From the NCBI GenBank assembly GCA_949296645.1, contig CASFPH010000017.1:1-41634 (forward strand): a stretch of 41,634 bases of DNA. Reading direction: 5' to 3'. This DNA comes from an uncultured Bacteroidales bacterium (lineage in GTDB: Bacteria > Bacteroidota > Bacteroidia > Bacteroidales > UBA932). The translations under genes and the position numbers were made by a program. Positions 14,628-23,578 of this stretch are shown piece by piece. The notes beneath the pieces are model-generated. The model was not told the origin of the DNA. It ran no database searches and saw nothing but the letters and a program-made list of their open reading frames with translations. Position 1 is the stretch's first letter. Each line of letters begins with the position of its first letter.

Positions 14628-16028
14628 ATGAAAAGTACTAAGATATATTCATTGTTCGCTTTTGCAGCCGGTATGTTCTTTTCCGCTGCATGCAGCAGTG
14701 ATACTTCGAATTCCCCTCTTATGACAGGAAGTGTAGGGGATAAGGATTTTGAATCTCTTCAGGTTGTGTATTCGCTTGACGGAGACCGGCTTTCTACTGT
14801 ATACCAGGAAATTGACCCGTCTGCAGACGGAACGTTTTCTTTCTCTTTGGATTTGCCGGAAAAGACTCTTGATGTTGCGATTTATGTGGATAACGATATC
14901 TTCGGAGCGCGTCTGGAGGAAGGCAAGACTGTGCATGTCGACATAGTGAGGGATGGTGATGCAAGGGAGATCAGGTTTTCGGGGGACAATACGGATGCCA
15001 GCAATGTCTATAATGCCTATGTAAAGGCATATGATATAATGAAGTATTTTTCAATAGATCCTTCTATGCAGAAAACATATGAAGAGTACAGGGAATTGCT
15101 TGATAGCGAGCATGATGCATTGAAGTCCAGGATAGAATCCCTTGAGAACAGGAAATTAAGGAAATATTACACTTCTCTGTCGGAAGGAATGTATAACTGG
15201 AGCAAGGTCAGGATTATGCTGGACAAGGCATATGATGAGGATATGGAAGTCTCGGATATCCCGGGATATAATGAAATCATAGAGGGTATAGATCCCAACG
15301 ATATCATAAGCGTCAGGACAAATCTGATCTATACATGGCTTGATGCAAGATGCAAGCAATCCGGAGAATCTGAAAATCCGGTAGAATCATCAATAGCAGC
15401 GATGAATATTGCTGATGCTGAAGTTACCGATGAACGGTGCAGAAAAGCGCTCATGTCATATATACCGTATATATTCCAGATGAGCGGACCGTCAAAGGCA
15501 GATATAGACAGATTCATGGCGGAATTTTCTGAATTTGCAAAAGAAAATCCGCAGCTGATCGAAAGTACGAAAAGGCAGCTGGTACCGGAACCTGTAATAG
15601 CGCAGGGTTCGGAGCTTCCTTACGATCCTGTTCTTACAAAACCGGATGGAAGCAAGGTCAGACTGTCCGATCTCAGGGGAAAGTTTACTTATATAGACAT
15701 ATGGGCAACATGGTGCGGCCCTTGTTGCATGGAAATACCTCATCTTGAAAAACTTGCTGATCATTTTGCTGATAATGGCAATGTACAGTTCTTAAGTATC
15801 TCTACTGATACGGATAAAGATGCATGGTTGAAGAAACTTGAGCAGGACAAGCCTGCATGGCCTCAATATATTCTGGACGGCGAGGAGAATGATAATTTCA
15901 TGAAAGCTATGGGAATTACCGGAATACCGCGTTTCATCATGCTGGACAAGGAAGGCAGAATCTATGAGGCTGATGCCATAAGACCGTCCAATGAAAAAAT
16001 TATTGAAACAATAGAATCCCTGTTATGA
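14628..16028 (+). CDS. TlpA-like thiol-disulfide oxidoreductase lipoprotein (first copy)
   Basis: This 466-residue lipoprotein starts at the ATG at 14628, which gives a clear signal peptide and lipobox (MFFSAACSS, Cys22). The longer open frame from 14475 overlaps the divergent sigma gene and is rejected. A beta-rich N-terminal domain (about 28-130) and a charged helical middle precede a thioredoxin fold. The thioredoxin part starts with GSELPYDPVLTKPDGSKVRLSDLRG and has the active site WATWCGPCC (Cys363, Cys366, plus an extra Cys367) and the cis-Pro loop GITGIPRFIML. The family reduces or isomerises disulfides at the cell envelope. It overlaps fecR by 4 bp (ATGA), so the two are translationally coupled. 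Its target is unknown; SusD, SusC or FecR are candidates by context. Confidence 0.85.
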   Translation: MKSTKIYSLFAFAAGMFFSAACSSDTSNSPLMTGSVGDKDFESLQVVYSLDGDRLSTVYQEIDPSADGTFSFSLDLPEKTLDVAIYVDNDIFGARLEEGKTVHVDIVRDGDAREIRFSGDNTDASNVYNAYVKAYDIMKYFSIDPSMQKTYEEYRELLDSEHDALKSRIESLENRKLRKYYTSLSEGMYNWSKVRIMLDKAYDEDMEVSDIPGYNEIIEGIDPNDIISVRTNLIYTWLDARCKQSGESENPVESSIAAMNIADAEVTDERCRKALMSYIPYIFQMSGPSKADIDRFMAEFSEFAKENPQLIESTKRQLVPEPVIAQGSELPYDPVLTKPDGSKVRLSDLRGKFTYIDIWATWCGPCCMEIPHLEKLADHFADNGNVQFLSISTDTDKDAWLKKLEQDKPAWPQYILDGEENDNFMKAMGITGIPRFIMLDKEGRIYEADAIRPSNEKIIETIESLL

Positions 16029-17203
16029 AAATGAACAATGGTAAATCCGACAGAATCAGCCGTCTGTTATACAAGCATATTATAGGTTCCATTGATGCGG
16101 ACGAGGCCGAAGAACTGAATGCATGGAGAAAAGAAAGTCCTGCAAATGAACAGCTTTACAATCGTCTGTCAGATATGCATAACGTCGAAAAAGAGTATCT
16201 GAAACGAAAGGTTATAAATACGGCCCGCCCAATGGAGGACATGAGGCGGAGAATAGGCAGGGAAAGGGAAACGATACGCTGGATCAGAACTGCCATAGCT
16301 TCTTCAGCAGTGGCTGCGGTCGTCATCATTACGTTGTTTTTGTTTACGCCTTTCAGGTCGGATATGAATAATATTCCTGAAGAGCAGATAGCCGGAACAG
16401 TGTTCCCTGAAATCAAACCGGGAGAGACGAAAGCTACGCTTATTACCGAAAACGGAGAGTTTCTTTCTCTCGGTGCGGAAGATACTGTTCAGACGAGACT
16501 TATAGCAGCCGATAGTAAAAAAATGGTAGCTGATGTCGTAGCCGAATCTGAAATACGTACCCTCTCGCTGGAGGTGCCGCGTGGAGGTGAATTTAAAATA
16601 ATACTCGAAGACAGTACGGAAGTATGGCTGAATTCACAGTCGCGTCTGAACTATCCTGAATCTTTTACAAAAGATGAGCGGAGGGTCAGCGTGACAGGTG
16701 AAGCGTATTTTAAGGTAGCCAAGGACGGGCGTCCGTTTTATGTGGAAACATACGGCCAGCTTGTAAGGGTATACGGCACTGAGTTCAATGTCCGTTCATA
16801 TATGGAAGATCCTGATGTGTATACGACTTTGGTCAGCGGTTCGATTGCTTTGAGCAAAATCGGAGAGGATAGCGGAGAGCTTGTGCTTACTCCCGGAAAA
16901 CAGGCATCTTTTGACAAGACAAGTGAGTATACGACGGTGAAATCCGTAGATACGGACGTCGTAACAAGTTGGAGGAAAGGAAGATTTGTGTTTGAGGGAC
17001 AACCTCTTGACCGGATAATGTGCGATCTGAGCCGATGGTATTCGTTTGAATATGAATTCAAAAATGAAGAACTGAAGGAAATCGTGTTCATGGGAAGCCT
17101 TCCACGTTACAGTGAATTCAGTACTGTACTTGCAATACTTGAAAAAAGCGGCGGATTGGCATTCTCAGTCGAGGGGTCCAAAGTAAGTATCTCTAAAAGA
17201 TAA
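16025..17203 (+). CDS. FecR-family anti-sigma factor
   Basis: This 392-residue membrane protein senses the outer-membrane transducer and controls the ECF sigma factor. The cytoplasmic N-terminal part (1-85) binds sigma. One membrane helix lies at about 86-108 (IRTAIASSAVAAVVIITLFLF in part). The periplasmic FecR domain (about 181-280) contains SLEVPRGGEFKIILEDSTEV and VTGEAYFKVAKDGRPFYVET. A C-terminal domain (about 320-392, FVFEGQPLDRIMCDLSRWY) resembles the DUF4974 / STN-like end of Bacteroidota FecR proteins. It lies between tlpA1 and susC and is separated from its sigma gene by tlpA1. A second Met two codons later is a possible start. Confidence 0.9.
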   Translation: MKMNNGKSDRISRLLYKHIIGSIDADEAEELNAWRKESPANEQLYNRLSDMHNVEKEYLKRKVINTARPMEDMRRRIGRERETIRWIRTAIASSAVAAVVIITLFLFTPFRSDMNNIPEEQIAGTVFPEIKPGETKATLITENGEFLSLGAEDTVQTRLIAADSKKMVADVVAESEIRTLSLEVPRGGEFKIILEDSTEVWLNSQSRLNYPESFTKDERRVSVTGEAYFKVAKDGRPFYVETYGQLVRVYGTEFNVRSYMEDPDVYTTLVSGSIALSKIGEDSGELVLTPGKQASFDKTSEYTTVKSVDTDVVTSWRKGRFVFEGQPLDRIMCDLSRWYSFEYEFKNEELKEIVFMGSLPRYSEFSTVLAILEKSGGLAFSVEGSKVSISKR

Positions 17204-17247
17204 TTAATACCTGAAATCAAATATAATCACTATTTAAAATTTATCCT

Positions 17248-20200
17248 ATGAAACTAAACAGCAAACTGTTTTTAGTATTTGTACTGTGGTTGTTGGCGCC
17301 TTTGTTCGCAATTGCCCAGCAATACAGCGTCTCCTATGATGAGACAGAGATAGAACAGGTCATCTTTGACCTGCGTAAAAAGACCGGGTATGATTTCATA
17401 TACCAGAAGCAGATTATCGAGAATGTGCCTCCGGTGACCGGTACTTTTAATAATATGACTCTTGTCCAGCTTTTGGACAGAATCATTTATACTCATGCAA
17501 GGCTTGATTACGAGATTGTAGACAAGTCGGTCATTCTGAGTCCTCTGAAGGAAGATGCCGCGTACTTTAAGAAAATTGTGTCCGGTATGGTTGAGGATGA
17601 GGCCGGAGAACCTCTGGCAAGTGCGGTGGTCTCACTTGAAGGTACTGAAACCTATGCCGTAGCCGATGTCGACGGCCAGTTCGTCATTACGGTAGAAGGA
17701 AAGGCTCCTGTACTGAAGGTAACATTCATAGGTATGAAAGATTACATAGTAAGAGTGGATCCTAAAAATGAAACTTCTTTCTTCCTGATTAAAATGGAAT
17801 CTGATGCGACATTGCTGGAAGAGGTGCTTGTTACAGGTTTTCAGAACATCAAGCGTGAGAGTGCGACAGGTTCTTATCAGACAATAACCTCAAAGGATAT
17901 GGATAACCGTCATTCCACTTCTATTGTAAGTGATCTTGAAGGCAGGATCCCTGGTATGATGAGCTACAATAACGGTATAAGTGAAGACGGAGAAGCCGGT
18001 CTTACAATCAGGGGAACCGGTTCTTTCCAGGCCCGTACAAATCCGCTTGTCGTGGTTGACGGTCTGCCTATAGAAGGTTCCATCGAAACAGTGAATCCTT
18101 ATGATATCGAATCCATAGTGGTTCTGAAAGATGCTTCAGCTGCGGCTATCTATGGAGCGCGTGCTTCCAACGGTGTGATAGTCATTACTACGAAACAGGC
18201 TCAGGACAGCAAGGTTACAATCGATTTCAGTTCGGATATAACTATCAGCGAAAAGAATGACTACAGCAATTTCCGTTGGGTAAATGCTGCGGAACTGATA
18301 GAACTTGAGAAATATAATTATGATTATGTTCTTGGTCTGGGTGAGACAAGCAGTGCATTTACGAGTCTGCTTGATCGCTATGAAACCAACCGGCACGCGA
18401 TGAGCCAGGTTTCAAGATTGCTGGTTGCCAACTACAGGGGTGAGATAAGTACCGACCAGATGAACGGGATTCTGGATGAATGGAGTAAAAACGATTATAG
18501 GAAAGAATGGCAGGATGCTGCGGAACGTAACAGTATAATCCAGCAGTACAACCTTGCAGTACGTTCAAAGGGCAAATATCTTGCCTCAAGCCTGGTCGTG
18601 AATTATAAGGGTGACAATAACGGCATGGTAAACGAGTACGACAGGGCTTTGGCCATAAATTATAAGGGTGACCTTACTCTGAACAAATGGCTCAATTTCA
18701 ATTTCGGGGTGAATATCATCAATGAGAAATCCAAGGAGCATTTGAGTTCAAGCTGGAACGGGATAAACAGCTTTATGCCTTATCAGAGCATGTTCAATGC
18801 CGACGGTTCCCGTGCCGGTATGGAAGCGGATGTATGGTTGGGCGAAGAATCCCTTTCTAATCCTGAATATGGATTGAAGTCGATATCGTATAATCTGCTG
18901 GATGAACTTGATATCAACTTCAACAACACCCGCAGTACAAATATCCGTTCCTACATACATGCGAACGTGAATATACTTCCAGGTTGGAGTGCCAGCGCTA
19001 AATTCCAGTATGAAGATATAAATCTAAGAAGCGAATCTCATTATGAGGCAGATTCTTACTATATGCGTCACTTGTATAACAGTTATACATTGCAGGATTG
19101 GGCAGAGGATATAGATCCGGATACGTTTGAACCTGTTTTAAAGCCGGTTGCAGTACATTATATCCCTGAAGGAGGCAGACTGGATACATATAATCTGCAG
19201 CAGGATTATTATACTTTCCGTGCACAGACGCAGTATTCGAATACGATCAACGGCAAGCATGCCCTGGACGGAGTTGCCGGATTTGAATTCCGTGAGTCGA
19301 GGAGCAGGAGCAATACCAATCTGTTGATGGGATATGATGAGCAGACCCAGACAAACAGCAACGGACTTCTGAATTATGGAGAACTCAATGATCTGTACGG
19401 CAGCCCTAATCTGATGGGAGACAACTACCAGGCATATGGAGCTCCTGACGGTTCAAGTTTTACTACTACGGATGTACTTCACCGTTTTTATTCATTGTAT
19501 TTTTCAGGCAACTATACATATGACAGCTGCTACAGCCTTTCAGCTTCCGTACGTCTGGACAAGACCGACCTGTTCGGTGCCGACCCTAAATTCAGGGGAC
19601 GTCCTCTCTGGTCAGTCGGCATGAGCTGGAATATAAACAATGAGTCCTTTATGCGTAATGTAGAGTGGGTGAATGTGCTTAAGTTGAGGGCCAGCTATGG
19701 ACTTACAGGAAATATTGATTCATCAGTTTCATCGTATCTTACAGCTACCATTGGCATTAACGGAATATCAGGCGACAAATATGCGTCACTGGATACCCCG
19801 CCGAACGACCAGCTCCGCTGGGAGAAGACGGAATCATGGAATGCCGGATTGGATTTCTCTATCTTCAGAAACAGGCTGATGGGATCATTGGATGTATACA
19901 ACAAATATGGAAGCGACCTTCTGACAGTCGTGGACCTGGACCCTACGACAGGTTTCACGCAGCTTACAATCAATAACGGCGAAATGGTAAACAGAGGTGT
20001 TGAAGTTCAGCTTGACGGATCGATTTTGCAGCCGCGTAAGGGAAAAGGATTGGGAATCAACGCTTCATTGAGCTTCTCATATAACAAGAATGAAGTGACT
20101 AAAGTAAATCACGAGCCAACATCAGGTTACGAGGCTCTGGGAAGTTATACGCTTCATGAAGGATATCCTATCCATTCGCTTTTCTCATACAGGTTTGCAG

Positions 20201-20838
20201 GTCTGGTTGCCGACGGTGATCTCCAGTATTTCAGTTGGAAAAAAGCCAACGGCGAAATATCTACAAGCGATATAAATTATGAGGATTTCACGGTAGACGA
20301 TGTTGTATTCAGCGGTACCTTGGATCCTAAATACATGGTTAGTTTTTCTCCGGAAATAACATATGCAGGGTTCACTCTGTCAGCCATGTTCACGTATTAC
20401 GGAGGACACTATATGAGAGCACGTGTATCAGACTGGGGTACGTCGGGCGATCAGTATGGATACCGTCTTGACGGCGGCGGAATACCAAAGGCGTATCTCG
20501 ATTACTGGAGAAACGGTCAGGACAAGACTGAATATGTTGCCAACGGATATCCAGGCGGATACTTCAATGTCATAGGCGTACCTCAATATATGGATGCGAA
20601 TGTAGTTCCTGCGGATTATTTCAAACTGCGTAACCTTACGTTGTCGTATAACTTCCCTGAACGCATCTGCAATGCGATAGGAATGAGAGGGCTGCGTATA
20701 AGGGCGCAGATGAACAATTTCAGCAGCTGGTATCTGAACAATGTGGGAATAGATCCTGAGGCAGTCAATCCATCGTCTGGTGCAGACTTAATAAAAACTC
20801 CGCGCAGTTATACCATGAGTTTACAATTTACTTTTTAA
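17248..20838 (+). CDS. SusC/RagA-family TonB-dependent transporter with STN signalling domain
   Basis: This outer-membrane transporter has 1196 residues. Signal peptide 1-24 (LLAPLFAIAQQ). An STN domain at 27-98 contacts the anti-sigma factor, and a carboxypeptidase-regulatory-like domain follows at 110-183. The segment EEVLVTG (191-197) starts the plug, which includes IRGTGSFQARTNPLVVVDG and GARASNGVIVITTK. The remainder is a beta-barrel ending in YTMSLQFTF. With SusD it forms a lidded importer powered by ExbB/ExbD/TonB. The STN domain, FecR and the ECF factor together indicate substrate-induced expression. The substrate is unknown: no glycoside hydrolase, peptidase or binding lipoprotein is encoded nearby, only thioredoxin-fold proteins. 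SusD follows after 12 nt. Confidence 0.95.
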   Translation: MKLNSKLFLVFVLWLLAPLFAIAQQYSVSYDETEIEQVIFDLRKKTGYDFIYQKQIIENVPPVTGTFNNMTLVQLLDRIIYTHARLDYEIVDKSVILSPLKEDAAYFKKIVSGMVEDEAGEPLASAVVSLEGTETYAVADVDGQFVITVEGKAPVLKVTFIGMKDYIVRVDPKNETSFFLIKMESDATLLEEVLVTGFQNIKRESATGSYQTITSKDMDNRHSTSIVSDLEGRIPGMMSYNNGISEDGEAGLTIRGTGSFQARTNPLVVVDGLPIEGSIETVNPYDIESIVVLKDASAAAIYGARASNGVIVITTKQAQDSKVTIDFSSDITISEKNDYSNFRWVNAAELIELEKYNYDYVLGLGETSSAFTSLLDRYETNRHAMSQVSRLLVANYRGEISTDQMNGILDEWSKNDYRKEWQDAAERNSIIQQYNLAVRSKGKYLASSLVVNYKGDNNGMVNEYDRALAINYKGDLTLNKWLNFNFGVNIINEKSKEHLSSSWNGINSFMPYQSMFNADGSRAGMEADVWLGEESLSNPEYGLKSISYNLLDELDINFNNTRSTNIRSYIHANVNILPGWSASAKFQYEDINLRSESHYEADSYYMRHLYNSYTLQDWAEDIDPDTFEPVLKPVAVHYIPEGGRLDTYNLQQDYYTFRAQTQYSNTINGKHALDGVAGFEFRESRSRSNTNLLMGYDEQTQTNSNGLLNYGELNDLYGSPNLMGDNYQAYGAPDGSSFTTTDVLHRFYSLYFSGNYTYDSCYSLSASVRLDKTDLFGADPKFRGRPLWSVGMSWNINNESFMRNVEWVNVLKLRASYGLTGNIDSSVSSYLTATIGINGISGDKYASLDTPPNDQLRWEKTESWNAGLDFSIFRNRLMGSLDVYNKYGSDLLTVVDLDPTTGFTQLTINNGEMVNRGVEVQLDGSILQPRKGKGLGINASLSFSYNKNEVTKVNHEPTSGYEALGSYTLHEGYPIHSLFSYRFAGLVADGDLQYFSWKKANGEISTSDINYEDFTVDDVVFSGTLDPKYMVSFSPEITYAGFTLSAMFTYYGGHYMRARVSDWGTSGDQYGYRLDGGGIPKAYLDYWRNGQDKTEYVANGYPGGYFNVIGVPQYMDANVVPADYFKLRNLTLSYNFPERICNAIGMRGLRIRAQMNNFSSWYLNNVGIDPEAVNPSSGADLIKTPRSYTMSLQFTF

Positions 20839-20850
20839 TCCCGGAAAATC

Positions 20851-22233
20851 ATGAGAAAAATATTATTTGCCATTCTGGCTGTAAGTCTGATGGCCTGTGA
20901 AAAGCAGCTTGACATTATACCGAAAGGACAGTCTACCTTGAGTACTGTTGAAGATCTGGAGCTCCTGCTTAATTATGAATACTGGCATTCTTCTAATTAT
21001 GCAGATTTAGGTGTAATCTGCAATGAATCCATTGGAGCGATGCCGTCTGTTCCTGATGTGTTGTCGAGGACAAATACCCTGGATTATGCTTACCTTGCAT
21101 ATGATGAGAGTGTAAACAGAAAAGAGCTTACTTCAAGCGATGCCAGGTATAACGGCTTTTACAGTGCCATAAATTATATGAATACCATCATTGCAAAGAT
21201 GGGTGAGGTGAAAGGTGATGAATCACGAAAGCCTTCTCTAATAGCAGAGGCCCGTATAATGAGGGCTTACTATCATTGGCTGCTTGTCAATATCTATGCG
21301 GAACAGTATGATGAGTCTACAGCTGCCGACAAAGGTGGTATCCCTTATGTAACGGATATTGATGTAAGTGTTGAAAAGACAAAACTCTCATTGCAGGACA
21401 CTTATGCCAAGATATTGGAGGATTGTTCGGATGAGGTTATAGCGGTACTGCCTGAAAAAAGCGTCAATGCGTTCAGGGCAGGTAAGGCATTCGGATATGC
21501 AGTGCGCTCCAAAGTACTGATGCAGATGAAAAATTATGAAGATGCCCTTGATTATGCATTGAAGGCGTTGGCTGTAAATGGAACTATAGAGGACAGGTCT
21601 TATATAAAGGATGAATTTTCATGGAAAGTGTCTTATGATTATGCCGGAAACTACGCATATATACATGGAAGCAACAGGGCAGAGCCGTTTATGGAAAGTC
21701 TCAGTCTCGAAACAGGTGCCATGTTTGAGCCGGATGATTACAGTATCAAGTACGGTACCGACTGGAATGAAATGTTCGGGGAAATGATGACAGGCCTTGC
21801 AGGTTGCAAATTGTATTTTGGAATGAATGCGGAAGCAAATGTCTTGGGTATAACAAGTGACAGAATGTATTATACGGCAGCCGAATGTATGATCCGTACC
21901 GGTGAAATAGAGAAAGGTCTGCAGTATGTTGACAAGGTTAGGGCATTCCGTATTGAAAATTGCAGACCGCTGGCGGACAACTATACGGCTGCGATGACTG
22001 AAGAAGAAGCCATGGCTTTGCTGCAGCCGGCAAAGTGGATAGAATGCATTGCCACATATGAAAACTTTTTCGACTGCAAACGCTGGAATACTGAAGAAAA
22101 ATACAGAAGAACCATAACAAGGGATCTTGGAGAGCACGGAAAATACTCCATCTCACCTGACTCTCCGCTGTGGATATTGCCGTTCCCGGCTAATGCGACA
22201 CGCTACAATGCATCTCTTACACAGAATTATTGA
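20851..22233 (+). CDS. SusD/RagB-family outer-membrane lipoprotein
   Basis: This 460-residue lipoprotein has the lipobox LMAC (Cys16) followed by EKQLDIIPKGQSTLST, the usual SusD start. TPR-like helices include LIAEARIMRAYYHWLLVNIY, and the protein ends RYNASLTQNY. SusD proteins form the lid of the SusC importer and bind its substrate. This copy has seven cysteines besides the lipobox one, in the contexts VIC, EDC, AGC, AEC, ENC, IEC and FDC. That is many for a surface protein and is notable because three disulfide oxidoreductases are co-encoded. It lies 12 nt after susC and 17 nt before tlpA2. Confidence 0.92.
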   Translation: MRKILFAILAVSLMACEKQLDIIPKGQSTLSTVEDLELLLNYEYWHSSNYADLGVICNESIGAMPSVPDVLSRTNTLDYAYLAYDESVNRKELTSSDARYNGFYSAINYMNTIIAKMGEVKGDESRKPSLIAEARIMRAYYHWLLVNIYAEQYDESTAADKGGIPYVTDIDVSVEKTKLSLQDTYAKILEDCSDEVIAVLPEKSVNAFRAGKAFGYAVRSKVLMQMKNYEDALDYALKALAVNGTIEDRSYIKDEFSWKVSYDYAGNYAYIHGSNRAEPFMESLSLETGAMFEPDDYSIKYGTDWNEMFGEMMTGLAGCKLYFGMNAEANVLGITSDRMYYTAAECMIRTGEIEKGLQYVDKVRAFRIENCRPLADNYTAAMTEEEAMALLQPAKWIECIATYENFFDCKRWNTEEKYRRTITRDLGEHGKYSISPDSPLWILPFPANATRYNASLTQNY

Positions 22234-22250
22234 TATTATTTATAATACAG

Positions 22251-23561
22251 ATGAAAAAAACAGCTATTTTACTTGCATTTGCCATTGCTGCAACTGCATG
22301 TGCGGAATCAAACAGAACGTTTACCATATCGGGTGTAATCAAAAACTGCCCTTCAGATATGATATTGCTGGGCAATGATGCTGAAAACATGCAGGATCAG
22401 GACACCGTTTATCTGGGAAATGACGGTTCATTTACGTATACCGCCACTATCGGAAAAGATGCTTTCGGATATATTATGATACCTGGCAGAACTGCATTCA
22501 CTACCATCTGCATAGGAGGTACGAATACCAGTATGGAAGCGGATGCGTCTTCCTATGAAGCTGTTGCTTCCTTTACCGGAGATCTGGAGAGAGAATATGG
22601 ATTCAACAACAGTTACATGAAACTGAACCGTGAGCTTCAAGGCAGGACTTCATATTCGTCATTCAATGAGATGAGAAATCTGATACTGTCGGAACGTGAT
22701 TCATTGTACAAGGTTCTTGAAACTCTCGATTCGAAAAGGTTCGTCAGGTTGCAGAAAGAAATGATAGAAAGGAATACCGAGCAGGCCCTTCACAATTATC
22801 ATTTCATTTTGAGAATGAAAAATCTTGCTTATGATTCGGATCCTGATTATAATGCCTATATGGAGAATCTCGAACTGAATACGGCTTCGGCGGCAATGGC
22901 ATATCTTAGATGGAGGGACGGAAGCATTCACGGTACTAAGTTCTCATTCCTCAACATGATAAGGATTGCCAAGGAAAAGGTGAAGGACCCTGCAGTTCTG
23001 GAGACTGTTGTGGCTGAGTGTGCAGGTCTCTATTTCATTATGGTAGATTCGGATATAGATACCGTGTATGAAGAAGTGGCTGAGGTTGTAAAGGACGAGG
23101 CCAAAATGAAGCAGATTACAGACATGTACAACGTCAAGAAGAAGCTTGCTCCGGGAAGTCCTGCCATCGACTGTCTGCTTGAGGATACTGATGGTAAAAC
23201 GGCAAAATTGTCGGATCATTTCGGGAAGGTTCTTTATATTGATGTCTGGGCGACTACCTGCGGTCCGTGCTGTGCTGAAATCCCTCATCTCGAAAAACTT
23301 GTGGAGCATTATAAAAACGATGACAGAATAGAGTTCATAAGTGTTTCCATTGATGATAACAGGGATGCATGGCTCAAGAAACTGGCAAAAGACAAGCCTC
23401 AGTGCAAGCAGTATATTTCTGATGACATAATGGGCAAGTACAGTATAATGGGTATCCCTATGTTCATAATGATAGGCAAGGACGAAAAAATAATTACGGT
23501 GTCTGCTCCAAGACCGTCCAATCCTGAGATAATTCAATTTATTGATAGCAATCTTAAATAA
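22251..23561 (+). CDS. TlpA-like lipoprotein with atypical TTCGPCC active site (second copy)
   Basis: The chosen start at 22251 gives a signal peptide with lipobox AATAC (Cys17) and a 436-residue protein; an ATG at 22230 overlapping susD is less likely. The beta-rich N-terminal domain (about 22-115, ISGVIKNCPSDMILLGND, DGSFTYTA) resembles the third copy closely. The thioredoxin fold has WATTCGPCC (Cys337, Cys340, Cys341) and the cis-Pro loop IMGIPMFIMIG. The Trp that normally precedes CGPC is Thr here, which may change the redox potential. Additional cysteines occur outside the active site. It probably acts in the periplasm or on the envelope, together with the neighbouring SusCD pair. Confidence 0.83.
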   Translation: MKKTAILLAFAIAATACAESNRTFTISGVIKNCPSDMILLGNDAENMQDQDTVYLGNDGSFTYTATIGKDAFGYIMIPGRTAFTTICIGGTNTSMEADASSYEAVASFTGDLEREYGFNNSYMKLNRELQGRTSYSSFNEMRNLILSERDSLYKVLETLDSKRFVRLQKEMIERNTEQALHNYHFILRMKNLAYDSDPDYNAYMENLELNTASAAMAYLRWRDGSIHGTKFSFLNMIRIAKEKVKDPAVLETVVAECAGLYFIMVDSDIDTVYEEVAEVVKDEAKMKQITDMYNVKKKLAPGSPAIDCLLEDTDGKTAKLSDHFGKVLYIDVWATTCGPCCAEIPHLEKLVEHYKNDDRIEFISVSIDDNRDAWLKKLAKDKPQCKQYISDDIMGKYSIMGIPMFIMIGKDEKIITVSAPRPSNPEIIQFIDSNLK

Positions 23562-23578
23562 AAATTAAATCTGAAAAT

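Noticed and set aside
17248-22233. Polysaccharide utilisation locus.
   Set aside because: SusC and SusD alone do not define one; no glycoside hydrolase, lyase, sulfatase or hybrid two-component regulator is encoded nearby.
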